NCBI GenBank assembly: GCA_002803225.1
Contig: NXFV01000430.1
Location: 62,001-126,000, forward strand
Reading direction: 5' to 3'
DNA: 64,000 nt
Source of the DNA: Gamarada debralockiae
Taxonomy: Eukaryota; Ascomycota; Leotiomycetes; Helotiales; Hyphodiscaceae
In this document: one piece after another, positions 10,886 to 21,186 of the stretch
Layout of the letters: each line of letters opens with the position of its first letter
Position numbering within the stretch: the first letter of the stretch is position 1
Notes under the pieces: generated by a model
What the model was told of the DNA's origin: nothing
The model's database searches: none
The model's input: the letters and a program-made list of their open reading frames with translations, nothing else
Position numbers and translations under genes: made by a program

Positions 10886-11249
10886 TTTGGAAATTTCATG
10901 TCGTGTCGATCAGGGTGGGGTTTCAAGGTCAAAAGTTTCTCGACTCGCAATCCGTCTTCATCCATCCCATCTGCGAAATGAACCAGACGCACTCATGGCG
11001 GGAAGCATCCAAATTCGAATAGTCTAGTGCTGTTGCGATCTTGAGGCTCTGGAATCGCACCAAGGGAGCTTCTAGTTTTGATGTCATCATGCTCCAGATG
11101 CCCGTCGATCCCCTTCCCCACCATGTGAAAAAATTATTGATGCTAAACACCCATAAGAGTTTACTAACCTTTCTTTCTGTTCTAGTATGCTTTTGTATGC
11201 AAAATTCGCTTTTTAGTGTACTTCATTGCTGTTTATTCTTGTTCTCAAG
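10886..11249. other. intergenic, no gene seen
   Basis: Upstream region shared by the hypothetical protein and the degenerate transporter gene. Confidence 0.5.
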
Positions 11250-12565
11250 ATGCCCAATCCACCTTCACGAATGCGGGGGGGCTCTTCGCTCTTCCCCTTG
11301 ATCTCAAAGAAGCATGAAATCGCCATGTTTTCAAACACTGCCATTGCCCTTTATGGATATGATCAAGGTATATCAACCCTCTAAGTCTATGTTGAAATAG
11401 CTGATCTCTAAAGGAATGATGTCCCTCATAAACACTAATCGCGATTACCTTAGGACCATGCAAGTAAAGGGAGAATCTCCCATAGTTAGAATCATAGTAT
11501 CAGTATACTACTTGGGCTGTGCAGTGGGATCTATGCTTGCATCCTGGCATGCTGACAGGGAAGGACGAAAGCCATCTATCTTGCTTTGCCTTGCAACCAC
11601 AACTTTGGGAAACCTTCTCACGTTCATATCTGGCTTGTCATTGGATGGCTCATCTAGTTGGAGTGGTAATGCAGTTGGATGTATACTCGCGGGCCGTGTT
11701 ATTCTGGGTTCGAGTGTGGGAGGTATCGATGCTGTGGTTCCTATCTACAGCAGCGAATTAACTTCGGATGGAGCCCAGGACGTGCCTTAGCCTAGGAATT
11801 CCAAATGAATATCTTTAGTCTCCTTATGGCATACAGCATCAACTTAGGAGTTACTCTTGGCCTTGGCAAAGATGACCAGTGGGCATGGCGGATTCCGGAT
11901 CATTGTTGTGCAGATCTTCCCTATTCTCCTGATATCTTTCACCAGTCAACTACCGGAGACACCCCGCTGGTTCATAAGCAAAGAGTGAAAAGATGATGCC
12001 AAAAAGGCACTGGAATCGATTCATTGGAGAAGGAAGTGAAGCCCAAGTTCGAGGAACTACAGAAAGCCCAGGATGAAGAAAGTGACGAGAAGGTCGGCTA
12101 CAAAAGATATGTTGCTGCGGGGGGGCTCACGGTTTCATCCCACGATGATCACTGTTATGGGATAAGTCAACCAGGCTCTTACTGGCTATGGAGCGGTCAG
12201 TGTTTGCGGTCCTCAAATCTTCGAGCTTCTTGGATTCGGCGTTCGGAAAGCAGAATTTCTGACCCTTGGAAATTACATCTCACACTTTCTCATGATGACC
12301 TTCGCTTGGCTGACCATCGACGTTCTTGGGAGACGAAAGCCCATGGTCTGGCTTATTCCAACGGAAATATATCCAAGGAAGCGCTGTCAGTGTCATCATA
12401 TGGGAATTGGCGAACTTCGCCGTTACTTTACTAACACCTATTGGGTTCAACAACTTGAAGTATTGGCTATTTTTGGTGTTTGCAGTGACGAATGCCTTTG
12501 CAGGATGGTGGACTTGGACATGTACACCTGAAAGTGGGAGGAGGAGTTTTGAAGAACACCAGTAG
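11250..12565 (+). pseudogene. degenerate MFS sugar transporter gene
   Basis: Several frames must be joined to follow one sugar-porter protein. Landmarks in order: ALYGYDQG at the first membrane segment; MMSLINTNRDYL; the loop GSMLASWHADREGRKPS (the G-R-K/R loop of MFS); CILAGRVILGSSVGGID; PIYSSEL; a frame break at 11775-11815; the SINLGVTLG segment; TPRWF with altered frame; VGYK; then LTIDVLGRRKPMVW. Here the sequence jumps directly to LIPTEIYP, so about one third of the C-terminal half is deleted. It closes with TPESGRRSFEEHQ, the classic PESxGxSFEE end, and TAG. At least three frameshifts and the internal deletion rule out a working transporter. The original substrate is unknown. Confidence 0.85.
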
Positions 12566-12800
12566 TTCTTCTATAGCGCTAAGGATAATAGGAGTTGGGC
12601 TGTCCGCAAAGTTGATGGAGGGAAGTTCGAGAGCATGCCGAAGCAGAAGGATGACGATGGGGAAGGTGGTGAACGCTCGCCCTTGTTGGGGAGAAGTGGG
12701 TAGATCGCTGGTGTGAATATCAGGATTTTGCACTTCAAAATCTGCTCTGCTTCTTCAATCATGCTTCCTATTGTTCTCATTGAACGGGGAATCCATCGCT

Positions 12801-14070
12801 CTATTTCCCAGCTTCAAGGACAACACGATACCTCTACTCACCTTTTTATACCTTCTCAATAGCATCAACACACTTGGTCATCGGCATAATTTCAATCTAA
12901 CTCTTTACATCCGCATTCACAGCCGATTCCAACATATTCAAAACCTCCTTCTTACTTCCAGTATTATTCCCTCTCAACGCCGAAATTATTCCAATCATCC
13001 ATGCCGGCGGCTGCGTTGGCAGACCGCCCTCTGGAATGCCCACATACGCCATGATTCCACCAATATTCAGCATCCCAAATACCCTTGAATTGGCATGTCT
13101 TCGCAAATGATATGCAGATAATCAGATTCCAAGCTTCGGCTCAGTGCTGCTGCCCAATTTTTGTCGCTAGTTGAGATGAAAGTTTCAGCTCCCATTTTCA
13201 AGGTATCGGCTTTCTACTCAAGAATGAGAGACGACTGTTACGGAGGCACCGGGAGCGGAGGCACCGGGAGCAGAGGCAAACATGACAGCGAAATGCCCCA
13301 GCCCACCGAGCCCGACGACTCCCACTCTACTACCTGGCCCGACGCCAGCGCTGGAGAGCGGTGAAGAGATTATAAGGCCGCCAGAGAGCATTAGCGCCGT
13401 GATTGCGGGAGGAAGTGCCTTTGGGATGGGGAAGACGAATCTGCAACACCGGCGTCAGCTCCATATCAGTCCATGACACTCCATAGCAAAGGATTGTGTT
13501 CGTACCTCTCGTTGGTATGAGCAAAGTCAGCGTATCCGCCCCAACTTCTCGAGCCGTCTTTATAATTGAAGTTGTACGTTTCAACAGATCCGCATATAAA
13601 GGAAAGAGGTGAGCATTTGAGGTTTGTTGATAGCTGCTGGGCCTACTCACACAATACTGCTCAAGATCCTCTCACAAGCCCTGCACTCCCCACAACTCTA
13701 AGCATTTGCCCCTACGCCCACCACATCTCCTGCCTTGAATTCGGACACTTTGGAGCCTACCCTGATGACTGTTCCTACGATCTCGCGGCCAACGACTATG
13801 GGATACATTGTCGGTCCCTGCACCAATTATTAGAGCGAGTGCAGTGTCGGCTGGGTTGAAGAGTACTCACCCAGCCACTTCGAAGTGTAAATCACTTCCG
13901 CAAACACCACAGAAGGAAATTTGATATCGATATCGTATTCTTCGAAGGGGTTGGGCTCGAATGCCATCTAGTTCTTTGCTTAATGCTGAATTGAGGCATT
14001 TGCGAATAGCCACAATTTCAAGTCTTTCCGTGTTTCTGGTGATGAGGCGCCGAAACCTATACCAAGAGCT
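12801..14070 (-). pseudogene. degenerate zinc-dependent alcohol dehydrogenase gene (cinnamyl-ADH-like)
   Basis: Read on the minus strand, pieces of a medium-chain zinc alcohol dehydrogenase appear in order but in different frames. They are PNPFEEYDIDIK; then CGVCGSDLHFEVAG (catalytic zinc ligand Cys), one frame off; [11 protein letters not shown] with [13 protein letters not shown]; then GECRACE; YNFNYKDGSRSWGGYADF; VGVVGLGGLGHFAVMFAS (NADP-binding Rossmann loop); MAYVGIPEGGLPTQPPAWM; GNNTGSKKEVLNMLE; and a frameshifted end RYRVVLEAGK. A 15-bp tandem duplication sits just after the Rossmann loop (about 13244-13273). In-frame stops are present, for example TAG before RYRVV. The order matches NADP-dependent cinnamyl-type dehydrogenases. 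It lies tail to tail with the sugar transporter relic. Confidence 0.82.
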
Positions 14071-14130
14071 GTTAGAATAAGAACAATGTTGAAGTAATTG
14101 TTCGAATGACAGCCTGAAGACGTACACCCC

Positions 14131-14658
14131 TATGAACTTAGTTGAGACTTCTGTCGCTCCGATAGTGATCGTTATTACTCAGTCACTCAGCTGATTTGAC
14201 ATATCTGGCAAGTGAAAAATAATATCATTTTGAATATTTGTACTCGGGAGACCTCCAAATGCCCAAATACTCACTCGTGACTCGAGGAAAAACATGCTCC
14301 GTTCAGAGGCGGCGAGAGCGCCAGAGTCCAAGGCGGTAATCGCGGACCGCAGCTTCGCACTTTCGAGCTCTTTTCATGGCTTCATTGGTTGTTTCCCCGA
14401 GGAAATGGGTGGGATCGAATCTTCTGCTTTCAAAGCTCTGAGTGGTCTGGCATGATTTCCTTACCCTGGGTTCAAGTGAACTCTTGAGGAAGGGCGATGT
14501 GTTGACTGGCAGCTTAGCATCTCCGGCGTGCCCCTTTGTAGACTTGGAAGTAGGAAGAACGCAAGATCCCAGCACTTGTAACAGACCGAACGCACGGCTT
14601 CGAAAGAACAGTAAACATTAGGCATTAATTCATCATGGTATCCAGTGTCCCGCGTCAT
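14131..14658. other. intergenic, no gene seen
   Basis: A 90-residue open frame on the minus strand resembles nothing known. The segment separates the dehydrogenase relic from the duplicated regulator tail. Confidence 0.45.
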
Positions 14659-14868
14659 CATCATGTTATAAGGAAACTCATCCCGCGCATTTTCAACTGG
14701 TCAACCCAACCCCAAAACTTCGGCATTCCAGGTTCATGATCCTACCACATCTTTTCCATAATCGTATATGTTAAATTAATGTTTCGAACTGAACTCCAAG
14801 CCCTGAGCCTCGCAAACTGTGCAGAAAATAGCCTCCTGCTCCCGAATCCGTATCGCTGCTGAACCAAT
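14659..14868 (-). repeat. diverged tandem copy of the 3' end of the neighbouring regulator gene
   Basis: This roughly 210-base stretch aligns along its length with 14889-15099, the last 70 or so codons of the Zn2Cys6 gene. Shared landmarks are the AIRIR/AIRIQ segment, ARLRAWSS, and the ending MRGMSFL-x-T with stop. The copy has one extra T near its start and an in-frame TAG where the gene has GAA (MW-stop-DHE against MWEDHD). It is therefore a decayed tail-only duplicate, 20 bases beyond the functional gene. Confidence 0.85.
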
Positions 14869-14892
14869 AAGTCGTAATGATATCAAGTATCA

Positions 14893-16713
14893 TCATGTTA
14901 CAAGGAAGCTCATTCCCCGCATCTCCAATTGCCTAACCCAATCCCAAGACCTGGGCCTTCCCAAATCGTGATCTTCCCACATCTGCTGCACAATGCTATA
15001 CGTCAAATCAATATTACCAAGCGAACTCCATGCTCTAAGCCTCGCAAACTGTGCTGAAATAGCCTCCCGATCCTGAATCCGTATCGCTGCTGAACCAATC
15101 ACAAACAAAGGAAATAATAAACAAGACATTACTCCTTCGCCAGACTTGATATTACACATTCTGTTTGCAATGCATTTTACGGCGCCTTGCACCTTATCGT
15201 CTGCTTTGCCTTCGGGGTAGACAATGGAGAAGAGCCATACGAACAAGGCCCATTGGTAGAATTCGGAGATTAGTTGACGCTCGATGGAGACAGCAGCCTT
15301 GGGCTTCCATCGCGCAAGGTCCTGCCATATTAAGGCTGCTTTGCATACCACATCGCCGTCGGGTTGATTCTTACTAGCGACTGCTTGCACTCGCAGTGTA
15401 GAAATGCGAGTGACAAAGTCACTGAGTCCGTCCTGAACGCCGACCATGTATGAATCGTGAGACAGGATATCGGCGGTGCTTTGAATGGGCCGGGTAATTG
15501 GGAGTGATGGCACTGTGACGGTAGCTAGCGAGTCGTGGTAAAGGAAGAATTCGAGCAGGAAGGGATTGATGTCTGTGATGATGGGTTCTTGAGCGTCCGT
15601 AGCAGTTGGCGAGTCCCCGTTTATCGATGGGCTATCTGCGTCTCTGGACATGGCTGTTATCACCTGCCGAGCCATATCGAGATGGAGCCGCCACACATCA
15701 TCACCAGTGCCTTCGCAGATCTCGTAGAGGCAGAGAAGTAGCGAAGTTGCGACTATGGCCTCTTGATCGCTGACTGTGTAGTTGGCTACTGATGGTTGGG
15801 GGAGAGACTTCAGCGTTTTAACTCGATGTGCTTGAACTTGAACAGCAGCTTCATGTAGTCGAGATCGCTCCACCAAGAGTTCTTTATTACAACCGCCTTG
15901 TTGAAGCTTAGCAAGATGAGAGCCGGCTAAGCAGAGAACCGTGTCCATCACAGTCCTATCTCGAAGTGCGAGTGGTATCACCACGGCGTTGAAAGGATTC
16001 GAATCTTTGACTGACATGGCGAGCAATGAGGACATCACCCCAGTGAAGTGACAAAATAGTCGCTGTTGAATATCTGTGTCTACACCGGATATCAGAAATG
16101 GTAGCTCGGTAGGAATGAAACTCTGCTGGGCACCCGAATGCTGTCTGCGCTCCAGCTCTTGTGAATAGCTTATCTCTTCCCTTGCCATGATCATCCTATT
16201 AAAACCCTGGTCGCCACTGAAGCTCCCAACTTCGTCGGGCAAGCGCAGTATTCCATCAAAGTCCGTTGCAGATGGCTGATCAAACGTATAATCCAAATCT
16301 CCCCCATACTGGGGTTCGATCATAAAATCGTAATTTGGCTGGGTAGGGTCCGAGAAACCAGGGCTATCCACCGGAGGAAGTCCCAAAACAGGTGTTTGGA
16401 CGCCTGCGGCAGCAAGTTCCTGAAAACCAAGCCCATTTGAGGGCGGCGTCGCGCTCGCCGTTCTTGCCTGATGTCTCTTCGCCGCAATGCGATTCTCCCA
16501 ATGCTCAGGCTGTGGAAACCCCTCGCAGACAACCCCCGTCTTCTGGCAATTTCCGCATGCTGGCTTTTGCTCATCGCACTTCTTTTTGCGTTTGCGACAT
16601 GTGAAGCAACCTGTGCGGACTCGCGTGATCGTGCTTCTTTGCCCCGCTTTCCTTCCACCATCCGAGCCTCGTGATGGGCCAGAGATGGAAGATGTACGAC
16701 CCCTGGACGCCAT
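14893..16713 (-). CDS. Zn2Cys6 transcription factor with fungal-specific C-terminal domain
   Basis: A single-exon 606-residue regulator. Residues 36-63 form the binuclear zinc cluster: TGCFTCRKRKKKCDEQKPAC then GNCQKTGVVC, with C-x2-C-x6-C-x6-C-x2-C-x6-C spacing, and basic residues between ligands for DNA contact. The linker GFPQPEHWENRI and the long helical remainder fit the 'fungal_trans_2'/DUF3468 class, whose members often control catabolic or secondary-metabolism clusters. The frame is intact from the ATG to TGA. Neighbours are a dehydrogenase relic, a sugar transporter relic and an intact haem-dependent demethylase-like gene, so it may have been the local pathway regulator; this is inference. 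Its 3' end is duplicated just downstream. Confidence 0.92.
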   Translation of the reverse strand: MASRGRTSSISGPSRGSDGGRKAGQRSTITRVRTGCFTCRKRKKKCDEQKPACGNCQKTGVVCEGFPQPEHWENRIAAKRHQARTASATPPSNGLGFQELAAAGVQTPVLGLPPVDSPGFSDPTQPNYDFMIEPQYGGDLDYTFDQPSATDFDGILRLPDEVGSFSGDQGFNRMIMAREEISYSQELERRQHSGAQQSFIPTELPFLISGVDTDIQQRLFCHFTGVMSSLLAMSVKDSNPFNAVVIPLALRDRTVMDTVLCLAGSHLAKLQQGGCNKELLVERSRLHEAAVQVQAHRVKTLKSLPQPSVANYTVSDQEAIVATSLLLCLYEICEGTGDDVWRLHLDMARQVITAMSRDADSPSINGDSPTATDAQEPIITDINPFLLEFFLYHDSLATVTVPSLPITRPIQSTADILSHDSYMVGVQDGLSDFVTRISTLRVQAVASKNQPDGDVVCKAALIWQDLARWKPKAAVSIERQLISEFYQWALFVWLFSIVYPEGKADDKVQGAVKCIANRMCNIKSGEGVMSCLLFPLFVIGSAAIRIQDREAISAQFARLRAWSSLGNIDLTYSIVQQMWEDHDLGRPRSWDWVRQLEMRGMSFLVT

Positions 16714-17458
16714 TCATGCTTTGCTCTGCAATACCGACGGAGAAAGAGTACAAGTCATCGGGGACCGACTTCAACAGAACGAAGAAACAGACAAGAGTCA
16801 AACAGCACATCCAAGATGGGGTGTAAGAAGGTGATGGAAAGGCATGGAGGGAGCTGCTGCGGTCTTATACAAATGGCCAAAGCATCAGTACCAGGTCGCT
16901 GGGTTCTGGTGGGCTGCAAGGCGTTTCGTTTTGTATCATTGGCCACTCGGATCTCGTAAATTTTAAGCAATGCAACCTGGTGAAGGCGGACGTGAAGAGA
17001 GAAATTGTCAGATTCAGCTGAAAAGATATATATCGATTGGATGTTCATCGCCCCTCAACGTAAGTAATCCCACCTCCCATGCTTATCAATGGATCAAAGC
17101 GTTTTCAACCCGCTGGTGTTGGTGGATGTGTGGCTTTTTGCGGAAAGTTTGGGGCCTATGATTTGTTCAGGGGTCAATTTAGGGCTACCATTTTAGGCTG
17201 CTCGGCGTGCTCATAGCCTGATTGTTCCCCATCGATGCTGATTTAAGATTTTTGAACGAGAAGTCCATCATTGCATGAGGCTTGGAAAATTAACTTTTCA
17301 ATAGAATACTAGGGAGTCATAGCGAGTCTCCTATTTGGCACGTGATAGGGCCCCCGCTAGGAGTATATAAGCTCATTTTTGGTTCAAGTTCTCCGCCCAA
17401 CTTCAACTCGCATCGGGTCACAATACGAACCTCCTCTTTTCTGCACTCTGCACTTCCA
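16714..17458. other. intergenic: regulator upstream region
   Basis: No gene recognised. A CACGTGAT motif at about 17339 and a TATATAAG at about 17363 are present on the plus strand, but no plus-strand gene follows, so they may be chance. Confidence 0.45.
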
Positions 17459-18704
17459 TCACATCCCATGCATATCGCCCTCGGGAATATAATCTTCCAG
17501 AACTTCCTTGCACCAATCTTCAAAGACATTCCCCCAAACATTTTTCCCCTTGTATTTTGCCACCTGTGGTGGCCACGCCCTGATCGCCTCTCGAAAGGCA
17601 AACAAATTATCCTTCTCGTTTTCCAGCTCTACGACAGGCGTCAGATATGTTCTGACCATAAACAACACCGCGTTGCTCCGAGGCAAACGCCTCAGGGTCT
17701 GCCGTTCGTGTCTGATACGAACGTCTTGGATTTTCGGTGGGCTAGGCAGCGAATTTGGGAACGGCTCTTGTTGGAACACCGTGCCATCTACCTGCATGAA
17801 ATAATTGTTCCTCTGCACTGGGCTGGAGACACTCAGGCCACAGAAGAATCTTTCAATTGTTAACACCACTTCAGCAGGGTTAGGATCACAACGCACTTCT
17901 CCATTGCTTTCCGCAGTTTTTGATCCCACAATGGAACCGGGCCATGGATTCGCCATAATGGCCATCCAATGCGCTCTTCAATAAACCAGCCGGTAGGCGC
18001 CATGGAATAACTTGCACGCCTGCAGAGAGGCCGTCAGCTCAACATCTTCGCAGACATCATTTGCGTGCTTACAGATAGTACTCTGTTTCCCCCTCTCCCT
18101 GAATCAACAAGTTGATGTCTTCCATCGTCAATTGTGCCGCGACTTCAAGGGGATGTTGCTCAAAGGGAGCCGTGATCTTGAAAGTCTTGTTCGTTATCAA
18201 ATTGTGTATGTAATTCGAGTCGCCTTTTGGATGCTGGAATTGTGATGGATACCGTTTTGTCAAAAATTTGACGACGCATTCCAGAGTTTCCTCACATGCT
18301 TCTTCAGAGCCTGGCAGATACTGCATCACACCGTTCCTATTGTTCGCGAGGAGATACCTTCGAAGTTCCTGTTCCTGCTCGTACAAGTTGTCCAGCACAA
18401 GCCAGTCCTCTTCAGGCATTTTCCGAAGTCCCATCGTCATATGATACTTTCCAGCCTTCCATGGCCGATACGGATATGGTGCTGTCTTCGCGATGTCGAA
18501 AGAAGGCAGTGGCTGAATATCCGAGAAGTCTAATGTCGATTTTCTTCGATTACCACAGTGCTTCAAACGCTGCCAACTGATTGAACCAGTGTAGGAACCA
18601 AGGCCGATGGCAAGTGATAGAAAAATGCCAAGCACTGCTATCGAAGTTGATGCCATCATTAAGATAGTGTCTTTGAAGACACTGAGGGCGTGAGGAAACT
18701 CCAT
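17459..18704 (-). CDS. haem-dependent oxidative N-demethylase-like protein (DUF3445), membrane-anchored
   Basis: Three exons, 18704-18073, 18019-17897 and 17849-17459, give 381 residues. After an N-terminal hydrophobic segment (about residues 15-37, TSIAVLGIFLSLAIGLG) the DUF3445 fold is recognisable: PYPYRPWKAGKYHMTMGLR, then WLVLDNLYEQEQELRRYLL, CVVKFLTKRYP, ERIGWPLWRIHGPVPLWDQK, SSPVQRNNYFMQVDG, and LRRLPRSNAVLFMVRTYLTP near the end. The second intron is only 47 bases; removing it gives AMEKFFCGLSVSSPVQRNN, matching the family, whereas reading through it looks like a frameshift. The best-known relative is the bacterial alpha subunit of dimethylamine N-demethylase; fungal members are uncharacterised. 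The gene looks intact, unlike its transporter and dehydrogenase neighbours. Confidence 0.85.
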
Positions 18705-19356
18705 TGTTGCTATTCAATCCAAGCAAACAACCGCGAGGAGGTGCAATTTGGATTCAATGGTAGGGTACCCATGATTGATATCAGTGTCCCAAACCCCTGG
18801 GAAGTAAAATCAATAGCCTCTTTCTGTCGTGGCAAGTTGGACAAGTCAGATTTGACGACATGGATATCGCGCTAGATGCGTTTGTATAAGCAAGTGCTCT
18901 TGTATTCATGCAAAAAGGATGTTCACCACATCTCCACCAACAACGCTTCCAGGCTTTTTGTTACCAATCCGAAAAGGCAGGTTCGGTTGGATGTGTTCTT
19001 CCGAACGGACCGCCGGTAGCGCGAACCAGTAGCGAGAGCCAGCCCGCTGGGACCGCAGAGCTGTGGATCCACATCCTCAATAACTACTATCTCCTCCAAG
19101 GATGTTGACAGAGGGTACCTGTACTCTGATTACCATCTTCTCCTTGAAATTGCTTGTCTACAATATCGTTATCAGGCATCAGTCTCTAGAGACGGCAGCA
19201 ACATCGACTTGGCAATTTCAGATACATCAATGATAGGTCTCCGCCTTCAAAGTTCCAACATTGCAGTCTTCTTTCATATTTGATTCTTGAAATCTCTCGA
19301 CCTTTCTTCATCCATTGTACTTCCCTGCTTCGAATAGCCCACATGCAGCATCAAAG
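18705..19356. other. divergent upstream region, no gene seen
   Basis: Lies between the demethylase-like gene and the broken permease. Open frames are short and unrecognised. Confidence 0.5.
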
Positions 19357-21186
19357 ATGTCGGAGTCAAACCACCCATCCAAGGAGAAGAGGCTTGACAA
19401 TGTGACTCATGTGCCTCCTACAGGTGCTGAATTCGAAACCGTGAAGGACATCGTCAGCTGTATGAGGAATTCCGAATACCATTGGATACAAGCAGGTACG
19501 AAGATACCCCGCATTGGACTGCCAAAGCTGAGTCGATTCTAATAAGAAAACATAGGAATTCAGAAGAGAGTTCACAAGATGGTCGACTCTATCTTATGCC
19601 ATCTCAATAATGGGAGTGCTTGGTTCAGTGCCAGCAACATGCTCAACACCTTTAGCTGCCGTGGACCAACCACGGCTGTCTGGACATGGTTTGCAGGCAC
19701 ATTCTTCTCCGTGTCCATTGCGGAGCTGGTATCAGCTTACCCACTGCTTGGGGGATGTACTTTGTTACAAAATACATGACTCCTGAATAGCATGTCCCGC
19801 TGATTTCCTGGATCATTGGCTGGAGTAATTTCTTGGATCAGACTGCAGGCGTGACGAGTGTTGGATATTCGATTGGACAGATGCTACTTGCGGCGTGCCC
19901 CATGGGATCTAAATTCGACGAAGAAACAGGCACATTTGCATACACTCCAATTGCTGAGCATACGGTTGATGTATCGGTATGCATTTTCATGATCATAGGA
20001 GCCATCTTTTCGTTTCCGACGAAGTAGCTATACGAGTTTGTGAAGTATTTTGCACCAATCAATGGTAGGCGTTGCGCTTTTGTGATCGAAAAATTATCTT
20101 CTGATGGTACATATTGCAGTAGTGGCCTCTATCGCAAATACCGATTGCTCCCCTGACCATGACCAAGAACCTTAGACCTGCGAGCGAGGTATTCAGGAAT
20201 GTGACAGACGGCTCTAATTGGATTGCCAAAGGGTTCTAGTTCATGATTGGATTCTTAAGCGTTGCTTGGATTGCTGCTGAATATCAAATTTAGCTTCTAT
20301 GTTAGAGACGTCTCTGCAACACTGTCCTCAGGTCTCGCGAACCCAGTTGCACAGATTTTCTGCAACGCTCGCGGCAGCAAGGCAGCCTTGGCAATGCGGT
20401 TCTGGGTCGTCTTGATCCTGTTCTTCACTGGTGAGCAACCTTTCACACAATTTCTACCTTTCATTTCAATTACCTCTCGAATGAGCTGCACCGCAATGTT
20501 GGCGGATAGAAAAATGGCATGCGCATTCGCTCGAGACCACGCGCTAGCCTTCTCAAACTAAGCCAATCCTCCATACTACAACACTAACCTCGAATCCCAC
20601 AACAGGACCTTGAAATCAATGAAAAGCACTACCGAAACCCCCCTCTGGAGCGTCTGGATGGTGGTTCTCCTTTGCTGCTGTCTTTTGTCTAATCGCTCTC
20701 GGCAGCGTCGAAACGATCAACACCATCTTCGGCATCACAACCCCAGCTCTCGATTCTTCATATACTGCGGTGGTTGCGCTAAAGCTATACTATGGAGATA
20801 GTCTGAATGTTAGGAAAAGGCACTTCAAGCTGGGGAGATGGGAAATCTTGTCAATTCTTTTGAGCTGGCTTGGGTCTCGGTCGTCACTGCAGTGCTACTC
20901 TTTCCTACTACGAGGCCGATCACAGCGATGAATATGTGAGTCTTTCTGAGAAAGTCTGGGAGGGATAGGTGCAGATGAGTGCAGGAACTATGCTATCGTG
21001 GTAGCTGCAAGCATCGCGGGTTTTGGTGCTTGGGTGGTGGTACGCTGGTGTAAGGAAGTATATGATCTTTATTTTTGTTCTGCATGAGGAGTCAACTTTG
21101 TTGATGTTGAAGTAGGATCTACATTAGGCCAAGGGCAGTAGAGGAAACAGAAACGAGGATGCGCTTGAGTGGTGTGATCTGGTAGT
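19357..21186 (+). pseudogene. degenerate amino-acid/choline-type permease gene (APC family)
   Basis: A fungal APC permease can be followed through changing frames and stops. Landmarks: NGSAWFSASNMLNTFSCRGP; TTAVWTWFAGTFFSVSIAEL; VSAYPLLGG; then TPE-stop-HVP; ISWIIGWSNFL; TAGVTSVGYSIGQMLLAACP; TGTFAYTPIAEHTV; IGAIFSFPTK-stop; NPVAQIFCNARGSKAALAM; MRFWVVLILFFTG; a second TETPLWSVWM segment; SVETINTIFGIT; YYGDSLNV and FKLGRWEI. At least four in-frame stops (for instance TAG at about 19790 and after FPTK at about 20025) and several frameshifts abolish function. The sequence resembles GABA/choline permeases of filamentous fungi. Its divergent partner is the intact demethylase-like gene. Confidence 0.85.

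Noticed and set aside
17339..17375. CACGTGAT plus TATATAAG as a promoter
   Set aside because: No plus-strand gene follows; the downstream bases are the 3' end of the opposite-strand gene.
17849..17897. Apparent frameshift in the DUF3445 gene
   Set aside because: A 47-base intron with GTGCGT donor and GTTAACAATTGAAAG end restores the family sequence, so the gene is not broken.
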